Shown here: positions 1 through 8,160 of the stretch, in pieces | How positions within the stretch are numbered: position 1 is the first letter of the stretch | How the letters are laid out: each line of letters begins with the position of its first letter | Source: Micropruina sp. | GTDB lineage: Bacteria; Actinomycetota; Actinomycetes; Propionibacteriales; Propionibacteriaceae | Reading direction: 5' to 3' | Length of the DNA stretch: 64,000 bases | NCBI GenBank assembly: GCA_016711205.1 | Contig: JADJTM010000001.1 | Coordinates: 1,736,001 to 1,800,000, forward strand | Program-made: the position numbers and the translations under genes | Notes under the pieces: model-generated | Told to the model about the DNA's origin: nothing | The model's database searches: none | The model's input: the letters and a program-made list of their open reading frames with translations, nothing else

Positions 1-38
1 TCCGTGGCAGCCAACGCAAGCAGGGAATGTGGCAGAGA

Positions 39-292
39 GATCCCGGCATTCGCCGGGATGACGGGGAAGCGAACCGCGATGACGGGGAAGCGAACCGGGG
101 TGACGGGCAAGTGGACCGGGGTGACGGGCAAGTGGACCGAGATCCCGGCATTCGCCGGGATGACGGGGAAGCGAACCCGGATGACGGGGAAGCGAACCCC
201 GATGACCGGGAAGCGAACCCCGATGACCGGGAAGCGAACCCCGATGACGGGGAAGCGAACCGCGATGACGGGTGAGCGAACCGCGATGACGG
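39..292. repeat. REP-like repeats plus a 21-bp tandem array
   Basis: There is no gene between the window edge and 298. Two copies of the 20-bp inverted repeat ATCCCGGC-N4-GCCGGGAT, each followed by GAC, lie at 39-62 and 141-164. The rest is a degenerate 21-bp tandem repeat whose units start GATGACGGGGAAGCGAACC, about eleven units, ending near 292 just beyond the trmD stop codon. The tandem unit starts with the same GATGACG that ends the REP copy, so the array may have grown from the REP edge. Long open frames here are a product of a 21-bp (7-codon) period and are not genes. Confidence 0.9.
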
Positions 293-298
293 ATTACC

Positions 299-1003
299 TC
301 AGGCCAGCAGGTCCGGACGACGCTCGCGGGTCAGCGCCTCGGCCTGCGCCCGGCGCCACTTCGCGACCTCGCCGTGATGACCCGACAGCAGCACGTCCGG
401 AACGCTCAGCCCGCGCCAGGTCTCGGGCTTGGTGTAGAGCGGGTACTCCAGCAGATGATCGTGGCCCGGGGCGTGCGACTCTTCCAGCAGCGATTCGGGA
501 TTGCCCAACACGCCCGGCAGCAGCCGTACGATCGCCTCGACCATGGCCAGCACCGCCACCTCACCGCCGTTCAGCACGTAGTCGCCGAGGCTGACCTCAC
601 GCACCCGCATGCGGGTCGCCGCCTGCTGCACGACCCGCGCGTCGATGCCTTCGTAGCGACCACACGCGAAGATCAGCCGCTTCTCGGCAGCCCACTCGGC
701 GGCATATTCCTGGGTGAATCTCTCCCCGGACGGGGTGGGCACGATCAGCAGCGGCTCGGCCTGGCCCGGCGTCGGGTCGGCCAGCAGCTCGTCGAGCGCC
801 TCACCCCAGGGCTCGGGTTTCATCACCATGCCGGCGCCGCCGCCGTACGGGGTGTCGTCGACGGTCCGGTGGCGGTCGTGCGTCCAGCGACGCAGGTCGT
901 GCACCCCGACCGTGACCAGTTCGCGCTGAATCGCCTTGCCGACCAACGACAGCTGCAGCGGCGCGAAGTATTCGGGAAAGATCGTGACGATGTCGAGCCG
1001 CAT
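299..1003 (-). CDS. trmD: tRNA (guanine37-N1)-methyltransferase
   Basis: A 234-residue SPOUT-class enzyme that uses S-adenosylmethionine to methylate G37 next to the anticodon, preventing +1 frameshifting. It begins MRLDIVTIFPEYF, as the family does. The trefoil-knot SAM site is clear: CGRYEGIDARV in the middle, then SLGDYVLNGGEVAVLAM, then NPESLLEESH. Length matches the family. It is the last gene of the operon rpsP, KH protein, rimM, trmD and its start shares one base with the rimM stop, indicating translational coupling. Downstream lies a repeat array with no obvious separate terminator. Confidence 0.97.
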   Translation of the reverse strand: MRLDIVTIFPEYFAPLQLSLVGKAIQRELVTVGVHDLRRWTHDRHRTVDDTPYGGGAGMVMKPEPWGEALDELLADPTPGQAEPLLIVPTPSGERFTQEYAAEWAAEKRLIFACGRYEGIDARVVQQAATRMRVREVSLGDYVLNGGEVAVLAMVEAIVRLLPGVLGNPESLLEESHAPGHDHLLEYPLYTKPETWRGLSVPDVLLSGHHGEVAKWRRAQAEALTRERRPDLLA

Positions 1004-1545
1004 CAGGCCTGCGTCTCCTGCGTCTCGTCCGCGGCCGGCGGGTCGATCAGACCGGGCAGATCGGCGACCTCGACGTAGCCGGCAGCCACGTCGACCACCG
1101 GTACCAGCGCGGTCACGAACGGCACCAACCGCTCACCGTCGGGGGTGAGGATAACCAGCAGGTCCTGCACCGGGTGGTGGGTGATGGTCGAGATGCGTCC
1201 GAGCGTCACCCCGGCGCGGCGCACGTCCAGGCCGATCAGCGCGGCGTCGTGGTACTCGTTCTCGGCGGTCTCGCCCGCCTCGACCGACGCCCACAGCTCG
1301 GCGCCACGCACGCTCTCGGCCTGGGATCGGTCGGTGATGCCGCGAAAGCTCACCAGCAGCATGTCGCCCTGCCAGCGGCTCGACACGACCTCGAGCGGTG
1401 GACCGCCGACGCCGCCCCGGCCGAGCACCGCTCCGTCCGCGAATCGCTGTTCGGCGTAGTCGGAGTGCACGCGCACGGTCACCTCGCCACGCAGCCCGTG
1501 GGCCCGCCCAACGGTGCCGACCACCACATCGACCCGGTTGACCAT
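1003..1545 (-). CDS. rimM: 16S rRNA processing protein RimM
   Basis: A 180-residue assembly factor for the 30S head that binds ribosomal protein S19. The N-terminal RimM barrel has the signature VGRAHGLRGEVTVRVHSD near residues 11-28. The C-terminal half is a PRC-barrel (GRISTITHHPVQDLLVI, then the VPFV segment). The C-terminus is acidic and ends with a short ETQETQA tail. The ATG at 1545 is preceded by an AGGAGAG ribosome site. It sits between the KH protein and trmD; the gap to the KH gene carries a perfect hairpin, while the junction with trmD overlaps by one base. Confidence 0.96.
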   Translation of the reverse strand: MVNRVDVVVGTVGRAHGLRGEVTVRVHSDYAEQRFADGAVLGRGGVGGPPLEVVSSRWQGDMLLVSFRGITDRSQAESVRGAELWASVEAGETAENEYHDAALIGLDVRRAGVTLGRISTITHHPVQDLLVILTPDGERLVPFVTALVPVVDVAAGYVEVADLPGLIDPPAADETQETQA

Positions 1546-1564
1546 GGTTCTCTCCTGACAGCCG

Positions 1565-1594
1565 TGACGCCCCCGAGCGATCTCGGGGGCGTCA
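1565..1594. promoter_or_regulatory. intercistronic 13-bp hairpin inside the trmD operon
   Basis: TGACGCCCCCGAG and its exact complement CTCGGGGGCGTCA are separated by CGAT. In the mRNA this lies after the KH-protein stop and just before the rimM ribosome site. There is no U-tract on the minus strand, so it looks like a processing, stability or attenuation element and not a simple terminator. The hairpin is seen directly; its role is inferred. Confidence 0.6.
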
Positions 1595-1608
1595 GAGTTG
1601 AGCGTGGA

Positions 1609-1875
1609 TCAGCGGCCGCGACGCTGGGTGCCGCGGCGATCCACATCGACGAAGTCGACCCGGACGGTGTCGCGGCCGGCCAGAGCGGTCACCACGGTGC
1701 GCAGCGCGCCCGCGGTGCGACCCTGCCGTCCGATCACCTTGCCGATGTCTTCGGGATGGACCCGCACCTCGAGAGTGCGCGGACGGCGTCGTTCGGATTC
1801 GGTGACCCGCACGTCGTCCGGGTTGGCCACCAGGCCGCGGACGAGGTGTTCCAAGGCATCGCCGAGCACGATCAC
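1609..1875 (-). CDS. khpA: KH-domain RNA-binding protein (KhpA type)
   Basis: An 88-residue single KH-domain protein. The RNA-binding GXXG loop is visible as VIGRQGRTAGALR near residues 48-60. It is preceded by the typical N-terminal helix containing LEHLVRGLVANPDDVRV. Proteins of this family lie between rpsP and rimM in most Actinobacteria and Firmicutes and act as small RNA chaperones linked to cell-envelope growth. The start ATGA overlaps the rpsP stop by four bases, so translation is coupled to S16. The C-terminus is basic (RRGTQRRGR). Confidence 0.93.
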   Translation of the reverse strand: MIVLGDALEHLVRGLVANPDDVRVTESERRRPRTLEVRVHPEDIGKVIGRQGRTAGALRTVVTALAGRDTVRVDFVDVDRRGTQRRGR

Positions 1876-2300
1876 GCCTCGTCGGCGGTCTCGGCCTCGG
1901 CCTCGTCAGCCTCGGCGGCCTTCTTCTTGCCCTTGCTGATCGCCGCCGTGGCCGGCTCGTTGTCGGCCTCGGCCAGCGCCGCGTTGAACCGCGCGACCTT
2001 GTCGGGCTTCTCGGCCTGCGGCTCGACACCCGACTCGGACTTCTCGCCGGTGAAGGTCTGCCAGTCACCGGTGCGCTTGAAAATGGTGACGACGGCTTCG
2101 GTGGGCTGCGCGCCGACACCCAGCCAGTACTGCGCCCGCTCGGAGTCGACCCTGATCACCGAAGGATCGTTCTTCGGCTGGTACAGGCCGATCTCTTCGA
2201 TCGCGCGGCCGTCGCGCTTGGCGCGCGAATCCATCACGACGATGCGGTAGTGCGGGGAACGGATCTTGCCGAGCCGCTTCAAACGAATCTTGACAGCCAC
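1872..2300 (-). CDS. rpsP: 30S ribosomal protein S16
   Basis: A 142-residue protein starting VAVKIRLKRLGKIRSPHYRI, the conserved S16 N-terminus. The GTG at 2300 is chosen because it begins that conserved sequence and has AGGAGA upstream at a normal distance; the reading frame upstream is open but unrelated. Residues after about 85 form an alanine/glutamate/lysine-rich tail, longer than in E. coli and common in Actinobacteria. It is the first gene of the rpsP-khpA-rimM-trmD operon; its promoter must lie in the 206-bp gap shared with the divergent mntH. Confidence 0.96.
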   Translation of the reverse strand: MAVKIRLKRLGKIRSPHYRIVVMDSRAKRDGRAIEEIGLYQPKNDPSVIRVDSERAQYWLGVGAQPTEAVVTIFKRTGDWQTFTGEKSESGVEPQAEKPDKVARFNAALAEADNEPATAAISKGKKKAAEADEAEAETADEA

Positions 2301-2442
2301 TTGTGTGGTTTCTCCTGTGGGAAAGCCTGGGCAACGACTGCCAGGCTGGACGGGTGAGGCCAACCCCCACTGTGGGGAATGGGTGCGGGTCTCGGGTGGA
2401 CCGTCGACCCCGGCGATGAGAGGGCACCAGAGCAGACGACGC

Positions 2443-2457
2443 GGCACATATTGTGCC
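2443..2457. promoter_or_regulatory. candidate operator upstream of mntH
   Basis: GGCACA-TAT-TGTGCC is a perfect 6-bp inverted repeat with a 3-bp AT-rich centre. It lies 49 bp before the mntH start in a very GC-rich background. Symmetric sites of this size before Nramp genes are often bound by metal-responsive repressors of the MntR/DtxR or Fur classes. The palindrome is observed; the regulator is inferred. Confidence 0.45.
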
Positions 2458-2506
2458 AGATGGCGCACCCAATCAGCGAACCTGCCGCTCCCGGTAGGGT
2501 GCCCGC

Positions 2507-3754
2507 ATGACCTCGGCCGGCCCGCAACGCGGCGCGATCAGGGTCTGGGGGCTGCTGGGTCCGGCGTTCGTCGCCTCCGTCGCCTACGTCGATCCGGGCA
2601 ATGTTGCGGCCAACCTGAGCGCAGGCAGCCGCTACGGCTACGCCCTGGTCTGGGTGCTGGCGGCCGCGAGCGGCATGGCGATGCTGATCCAGTACCAGTC
2701 GGCCAAGCTGGGCCTGGTCACCGGTGCCACCCTTCCCCAGCTGATGCACGCCAAGCTGGAGGGCAAGCCGTGGCGTCGGGTGGTCAGCGCCGGCTACGGC
2801 GTGCAGGCCTTCGTGATCGCCGTTGCGACCGATGTGGCCGAGGTGGTCGGCGGCGCGCTCGCCCTGCAGTTGATGTTCGGCACGCCGCTGTGGCTCGGTG
2901 GACTGATCGTGGGCGTGGTCAGCGTGTTGCTGCTGTGGGCGCTGCGCACCCAGGGGGAACGCACCTTCGAGCTGGCCATCACCGCGATCCTGGCGATCAT
3001 CTGCATGGGCTTCCTCGGTGCACTGTTCTGGGCGACGCCCGATTGGCAACAGACCGCCGCCGGCCTGGTGCCCAGCGTTCCGGACGCCGACGCCTGGCCC
3101 CTGATCGCGGCGATGCTGGGCGCCACCGTGATGCCGCACGCCATCTACCTGCACTCGGCGTTGGCGATCGACCGGCACCGACCCACCGGCCGCCTGGACG
3201 TTCCGCTGCCGCGACTGCTGCAGGTGCAGAAGCTCGATGTCACGCTGGCGCTGCTGTTGTCGGGCTCGGTGAACATCGGCATGCTGCTGCTGGCTGCCGC
3301 GGCGCTGCGGGGCCAGACCGGCGACACCATCGAGGCGGCGTTCGCCACCATCGTCGAACGGGTGGGCGACCTGCCGGCCCTCATCTTCGCCATCGGCCTG
3401 CTGGCCTCCGGGGTGGGCTCGGCCGTGGTAGGCACCCATGCCGGTTCACGCATTCTCAAGGACCTGGTCGGCATTCCCGTCGCACCCACGGTGCGCCGCA
3501 TTGTCACCGTCGGCCCGGCCGTGCTGTTGCTGACCCTGGGGCTGGCCCCGACCCAGGTGCTGGTCTGGTCGCAGGTGGTGCTGTCGTTCGGCGTCGCCCT
3601 GGCCGCCGCGCCGCTGGCCGGCTTCACCGGCGACCGGCAGCTGATGGGCGTCCATGTCGATCCGCCGTGGCTACGGGTGCTCAACTGGACGATCGTCGCC
3701 GCGATCGTCGCTCTCAACCTGGTGATGATCGCATGGGCGGTCAGTCGCGGATGA
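2507..3754 (+). CDS. mntH: Nramp-family divalent metal (Mn2+/Fe2+) transporter
   Basis: A 415-residue polytopic membrane protein importing Mn2+ or Fe2+ with protons. The helix 1 metal site DPGN is at residues 29-32. The helix 6 site MPHAIYLHS is near residue 208, with the metal-binding methionine that favours transition metals over Mg2+ or Al3+. About eleven hydrophobic segments are visible and the size fits the family. The start is the ATG at 2507; a better ribosome site was not seen (CCGGTAGGGTGCCCGC upstream, with a weak AGGG). It is monocistronic, divergent from rpsP, with a palindrome in the shared promoter region, and converges with the methyltransferase gene 27 bp downstream. Confidence 0.93.
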   Translation: MTSAGPQRGAIRVWGLLGPAFVASVAYVDPGNVAANLSAGSRYGYALVWVLAAASGMAMLIQYQSAKLGLVTGATLPQLMHAKLEGKPWRRVVSAGYGVQAFVIAVATDVAEVVGGALALQLMFGTPLWLGGLIVGVVSVLLLWALRTQGERTFELAITAILAIICMGFLGALFWATPDWQQTAAGLVPSVPDADAWPLIAAMLGATVMPHAIYLHSALAIDRHRPTGRLDVPLPRLLQVQKLDVTLALLLSGSVNIGMLLLAAAALRGQTGDTIEAAFATIVERVGDLPALIFAIGLLASGVGSAVVGTHAGSRILKDLVGIPVAPTVRRIVTVGPAVLLLTLGLAPTQVLVWSQVVLSFGVALAAAPLAGFTGDRQLMGVHVDPPWLRVLNWTIVAAIVALNLVMIAWAVSRG

Positions 3755-3781
3755 CCTGACGTGCGGCGCGCACTGTCCGGA

Positions 3782-4849
3782 TCAGTGCTGTGAGGCCGGT
3801 GCTGCCTCGACCGGATCGAGGGGCGGAACCTGGGCCAGCTCAACCCAAAGATCCCGGTAGCCCTCGCTCGCTCCGGCGTCACGCAACTCGGCCAATCGCG
3901 GCCACACGTCGCTGGCCAGCAGCTGTTCGGGGTCGACGGCGATCGAGCGGTTCAGGACGTCGTCGGGCACCGTCTGTGGGTCGTCGCTGGTGAGCTGTCG
4001 GGTCACCTCGGGCAGGGCGTCCGCCAGCACCGTCGAGGTCGGATCGAGGTTGGCCACGATCAGGGTGCCGGTGGGTTTGGTGTTCAGTGGAAGCAGCACC
4101 AGGTCGGGCCGCAGCCGCCGCAACACCTGCTGCACCTTGTAGACGTCACCCGCCCACGAGACGGTGCGCCGCAACCGATAGCCCTCGAGGTGGTTGCGCG
4201 GCAGCATGTCATCGAACACCACCACGCTAGCGGGCGAACAGTGCCGCTCGACGTTGACGAAGTCGCGCAGGGCGAAGTCCGACAGATGCATGCCATCGAT
4301 GAAGGCCAGGTCGATCGGTAGGCCCTCGAAGTGCTCGAGCGCGTCCGGGCGTTCGAAGAAGTCGTCGCTGGTGGTCTTGAACGTGCGCAGGTCGCAGTGC
4401 AACTCGTTCCGGATCTTGAACTCGGGATCCACGCCGATCGAGCGGGTGCGCGAGAGCCCGAGGCTGTCACCCCAGCGCACGCCGATCTCGAGGTAGGTGC
4501 GCGGCGCCAGCAGCCGATGCAACTGCTCCAGCACCTCGTGCCGGGACAAGGTGGCGGGCGGGTGGGGGGCGTAGGGGTCGTTGCGCGCCCACTTGAGCCC
4601 CTCCTGGTTGAGGGTGCCCTCCAGCGAGCGTTGGCCGAGCCGCTCGATCAGCTGCGCGCGGAGCTGCTCGGGAGTCGGCTTGGGTTCGGCGGCCTTCTGC
4701 TCCGCCCGCCGCTTCTTCGCCTTCGCCTCGACATCGAGAAAGTTGATCACACTGCGCCGGACTGCAGCTTCGCGGTGCAGCAGCCGCCGCCTGGTGGCCG
4801 GCCCAACGGTCCGGTCGAGTCCGTTCGCGATGGAGCTGCGCAATCCCAT
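3782..4849 (-). CDS. class I SAM-dependent methyltransferase-like protein
   Basis: A 355-residue protein whose centre reads as a Rossmann methyltransferase: YLEIGVRWGDSLGLS near residue 125 (motif I), IGVDPEF as the acidic motif II, then LAFIDGMHLSDFALRDF and VVVFDDMLPRN. This pattern resembles the Methyltransf_24 / macrocin-O-methyltransferase group, which often acts on sugars or glycans. The first 70 residues are basic with a Lys/Glu-rich helix. The ATG at 4849 (MGLRSSIANG) is preferred to a GTG 39 bp upstream that lacks a ribosome site. The substrate is unknown and the context does not indicate one. Confidence 0.75.
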   Translation of the reverse strand: MGLRSSIANGLDRTVGPATRRRLLHREAAVRRSVINFLDVEAKAKKRRAEQKAAEPKPTPEQLRAQLIERLGQRSLEGTLNQEGLKWARNDPYAPHPPATLSRHEVLEQLHRLLAPRTYLEIGVRWGDSLGLSRTRSIGVDPEFKIRNELHCDLRTFKTTSDDFFERPDALEHFEGLPIDLAFIDGMHLSDFALRDFVNVERHCSPASVVVFDDMLPRNHLEGYRLRRTVSWAGDVYKVQQVLRRLRPDLVLLPLNTKPTGTLIVANLDPTSTVLADALPEVTRQLTSDDPQTVPDDVLNRSIAVDPEQLLASDVWPRLAELRDAGASEGYRDLWVELAQVPPLDPVEAAPASQH

Positions 4850-5005
4850 GGCGTCAGGGTAGGGGTCGGCACGCCCCCGGACCGGCACCGCCGGATGTCT
4901 GGGCGGGTCGCAGGCAGGCTGCGCTCGTGGACCCTCGACCGTCCGGTGCCGTTGGGCTAGGGTCGTGCGTCACCAGGCTGTAGCGCGACCCTGGAGGTGT
5001 CGGCC

Positions 5006-7798
5006 ATGGCGCAGTGGGACGCCTTCATCTCGTACGCGCGCTCTGCCTCGACGCTCGAGGCGCAGCGGCTGCAGACCGCCATCCAGACCTTCGCCAAACC
5101 GTGGTACCGGTTGCGGGCCGTCCGCATCTTTCGCGACGACTCGTCCCTGTCGGCCAACCCGGCCCTGTGGTCGTCCATCGAGCAAGGGCTGCAGCAGGCG
5201 CGTTGGCTGGTGGTGCTGCTCAGCCGCCCCGCGGCCGGCTCCGAGTACGTGGCCGCCGAGATCGTCTGGTGGCTACGGCACAAGGACGCCTCGACGATCC
5301 TGCTGGTGCACGACGACGGCACGCTGGGCTGGGACCGGCAGCGCGGCGACTTCTCCGCCGACACCGACTGCGTGCCGGCTCCCCTGCGCGGCGCGTTCCG
5401 CGAAGAACCACGCTGGACGGATCTGAGCTGGTTCGACGCTCCGGGTTCGGCCGGCCCCGCGGACCCCCGCTTTCAGGAGAAGGTGGCCGACCTGGCCGCC
5501 ACCATCCGCGGCATCGCACGCGACGAGTTGGTGGGCGACGACGTCGCCCAGCACAAGCGCAGCTGGCGGCTGGCGAAAACCGCGATCGGCGCGCTCAGCC
5601 TGCTGCTGATCGCGTCCGTGGTGGCCAGCATCATCGCCATCGCGCAGCGCAACGAGGTGCAGCGGCAGGCCACCGCACTGCTGGCACGGCAGCTGGCGGC
5701 CACCTCGGATTCCCTCCTCAGCCGCGATCTGCGGCGGGCCCAGTTGCTCGCCGTGCAGGCCTACCGCACCGACCCCAACCCCGACACCCGCGCCGCCCTG
5801 CTGCGAGCCACCCTGGCCAGCCCGGCGTTGCGCCGTTTCGTGCCGTTCCCGGCCGAGATCAGCGCCGTCGACGCCTCCGCGACCGGACGGTTCGTCGCCA
5901 TCGGCCTGGTCAGCGGTGAGGTGTACAGCTGGGACGTCGCGACCGCCACTCCGATCTCCCGGCTGCGGATGACGGCCACCGTGGACGACGTCGGCATCAG
6001 CGACGACGGGCAGCTGCTGGTCGCGGTGGACGGAGCCTCGGCCCTGGTCGCGCGCGGCGACGCGATCAACTCGCTCACCCTTCCACCGGGGCAGGCCCCA
6101 CAACTGGTCGCGGTGAATCCGTCCGGGGGCGGAATCGTGATCGCGTCGAAGGGCGATACACCCCAGGTCACCCTGGTGGACCTGCAGAAACTGAGCCAGC
6201 GCACCCTGGCGGACCCGACCGATCCCGACGGCTACGGCGCGCTCTCCGTGCAGTTCATCGACGACGACACCGTGCAGCTCGAAGGCTCGAGCGGTCAGAC
6301 GCGCACCTTTCCCGGTTTCGATCGCCTCTCCCGCGGCACCTACTTCTACGGAGCTCGGCAGATCCGGGGCCGCATCAGCGCCGACGGCAGGTTCGCCACC
6401 GCGACCAACGGCACCGCCGAGATCCCGGTCTGGTCGTTCACCGGTTCGCAGGATGCCCCGGAGCGCTACGCGTACGTGCCGATGGTCAACGAAACCGCGT
6501 CCGCGTTGAACCACGACGGCTCGCGCATCGCCGTCGCGGATGCCACCGGCATTCACATCGCGAAGGTGCGCGGCACCGCCGACCCGGCCGGGTTCGGCCA
6601 CTCCACCGACCCGCCCACGACCCTGGTCGGGATCACCGAGGTCAACGACGCGGGCGTGCTGTTTCTGGGCGCATCATCGCGGCTGGTCGCGGCGTCCGGC
6701 TCGGACCTCAGCCTGTGGGATCCCGACGCCGCCGGACGGTCCTCCACGACCGCGCAGGTGCCCATTCCCTCCGGCTGCACCGCCTGCGACGTACCGCGCG
6801 TCGCCCTGTCGCCGGACGGTTCCACGATGGCGATTCGCGACGGCTTCGGCGGCCGGGTGATCATCGCCGGCGTTCCTGGACGGGCCGGCTCGGTGGCGGC
6901 GACCTACAGCACCACGGAAGCCATCGGCGACCTGGCCGCGCCCGTCTGGCTCGGTGACGGCACGGTGCTGGTGGTGGCGTCCGGGGATCCGCAGGGAACG
7001 CTGACCGGCGCGCTGCCCGGGTTGCCGGCCGGCACCATCGGCTGGGCGATCGGGCGTCCGGGCACCCAGATCATCGGCATCCGGGTCTCGACGGACGCCG
7101 CGACGGTGCTCGTCGTCACCAGTGACGGCCGGATCGGCCGCTACGACGCACGCACCGGGGCACGGCAGGCCGAGGTCACCGTGCCGGCCGGCGAGACCCC
7201 CTTCGGGGAGGCGTCCATCGACGAGGGTCTCGCCACCGTCGCGCTCACCTCTGGGTACGTGCAACGGCTGACGGTGGTGGACGCAGCCACCGGCGTCCAG
7301 CGCTTCGAGGTGGCCGAGAGCGGGCAGTACGTCACCCGGTCGCTGCTCGCCCACGGCTCGCTGTGGGTGCGCTACCGGCTCGGCACGATCGAGCGCCGCG
7401 AGCCCACCGGTGGGGCGGTGCAGCGCACCCTGCCCGGACGCTTCAGCGTGACCGTGTCCGGCCGGATGAGCGCGGGGGCCGATCTGATGGCCTTCCCCAC
7501 CGACGTCGGGACAAGTCTGTACGACGCCTCGGCGGATGCGCTGCTGGGGGCGGTCGCGATGCCGCCGGGCTGGCAGTCGGTCAAGCGAGGGGTCGCGCTG
7601 GCCCGGGACGGTTCGGTGCTGGTGGCGGCCTTCGAATCCCCGGGCGAGGAGGGGGCCTCCGGTCTGGTGGTCAGCACCGTTCTCGACCCGGAGTCCCTGG
7701 TGGCGACGGCCTGCCGCACCTCGGGGGGCAGCCTCACCGCGGACGACTGGACGACTCTGGTCGGCTCGGATGCGCCCGCGGAGCTGACCTGTCGGTGA
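5006..7798 (+). CDS. TIR-domain membrane protein with C-terminal beta-propeller
   Basis: A 930-residue protein. Residues 1-140 form a TIR domain: WDAFISYA at the start, the BB-loop region IFRDDSSLSANPAL, the strand WLVVLLS, and SEYVAAEIVWWL, where Glu85 is at the usual position of the NADase catalytic glutamate. Residues about 191-215 form a single membrane helix. A short Arg/Gln/Leu-rich helical linker ends in LLAVQAYRTDPNPDTRAALL. Residues about 270-925 are repeated WD40-like blades (SADGRFAT, SPDGSTMA, SDGRIGRYDARTG). Such TIR-TM-propeller proteins occur widely in actinomycetes and are candidate signalling or antiphage NAD+ hydrolases, unproven here. The ATG at 5006 has GGAGG 8 bp upstream; an in-frame GTG at 4997 overlaps that site and is less likely. 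Not in an operon. Confidence 0.85.
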   Translation: MAQWDAFISYARSASTLEAQRLQTAIQTFAKPWYRLRAVRIFRDDSSLSANPALWSSIEQGLQQARWLVVLLSRPAAGSEYVAAEIVWWLRHKDASTILLVHDDGTLGWDRQRGDFSADTDCVPAPLRGAFREEPRWTDLSWFDAPGSAGPADPRFQEKVADLAATIRGIARDELVGDDVAQHKRSWRLAKTAIGALSLLLIASVVASIIAIAQRNEVQRQATALLARQLAATSDSLLSRDLRRAQLLAVQAYRTDPNPDTRAALLRATLASPALRRFVPFPAEISAVDASATGRFVAIGLVSGEVYSWDVATATPISRLRMTATVDDVGISDDGQLLVAVDGASALVARGDAINSLTLPPGQAPQLVAVNPSGGGIVIASKGDTPQVTLVDLQKLSQRTLADPTDPDGYGALSVQFIDDDTVQLEGSSGQTRTFPGFDRLSRGTYFYGARQIRGRISADGRFATATNGTAEIPVWSFTGSQDAPERYAYVPMVNETASALNHDGSRIAVADATGIHIAKVRGTADPAGFGHSTDPPTTLVGITEVNDAGVLFLGASSRLVAASGSDLSLWDPDAAGRSSTTAQVPIPSGCTACDVPRVALSPDGSTMAIRDGFGGRVIIAGVPGRAGSVAATYSTTEAIGDLAAPVWLGDGTVLVVASGDPQGTLTGALPGLPAGTIGWAIGRPGTQIIGIRVSTDAATVLVVTSDGRIGRYDARTGARQAEVTVPAGETPFGEASIDEGLATVALTSGYVQRLTVVDAATGVQRFEVAESGQYVTRSLLAHGSLWVRYRLGTIERREPTGGAVQRTLPGRFSVTVSGRMSAGADLMAFPTDVGTSLYDASADALLGAVAMPPGWQSVKRGVALARDGSVLVAAFESPGEEGASGLVVSTVLDPESLVATACRTSGGSLTADDWTTLVGSDAPAELTCR

Positions 7799-7817
7799 CG
7801 TCCTCTTCGCGTGCGGA

Positions 7818-8160
7818 GATCCCGGCGTTCGCCGGGATGACGGGGGGCGCGACGTCGTGGCGAGACGGGGTGGCGAGCCCTCGTCATCCCGGCGAACGCC
7901 GGGATCTCAGGCCACCGAACGGCCTACTCCGCCCCGTCGTCATCCCGGCGAACGCCGGGATCTCAGGCCACCGAACGTCCTACTCCGCCCCGTCGTCATC
8001 CCGGCGAACGCCGGGATCTCAGGCCACCGAACGTCCTACTCCGCCCCGCCGTCATCCCGGCGAACGCCGGGATCTCAGGCCACCGAACGTCCTACTCCGC
8101 CCCGTCGTCATCCCGGCGAACGCCGGGATCTCAGGCCACCGAACGTCCTACTCCGCCCCG
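7818..8160. repeat. REP copy plus five exact-length 56-bp tandem repeats
   Basis: This fills the 349-bp gap after the TIR gene. One REP-like copy lies at 7818-7841. Five tandem 56-bp units start at 7881, 7937, 7993, 8049 and 8105 and end at 8160, with only one or two mismatches. Each unit holds one REP hairpin followed by CTCAGGCCACCGAACG and CCTACTCCGCCCCG. The last 13 bases of the final unit are also the stop codon and last codons of the downstream minus-strand gene, so the unit includes that gene's 3' end. There are no variable spacers, so this is not a CRISPR array. Confidence 0.95.

Noticed and set aside
4..594. Open frames through the left-edge repeats
   Set aside because: The 21-bp period keeps frames open artificially; they also overlap trmD on the other strand.
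7881..8160. Possible CRISPR array
   Set aside because: Units are identical along their full 56 bp with no variable spacers, and no cas genes are present.
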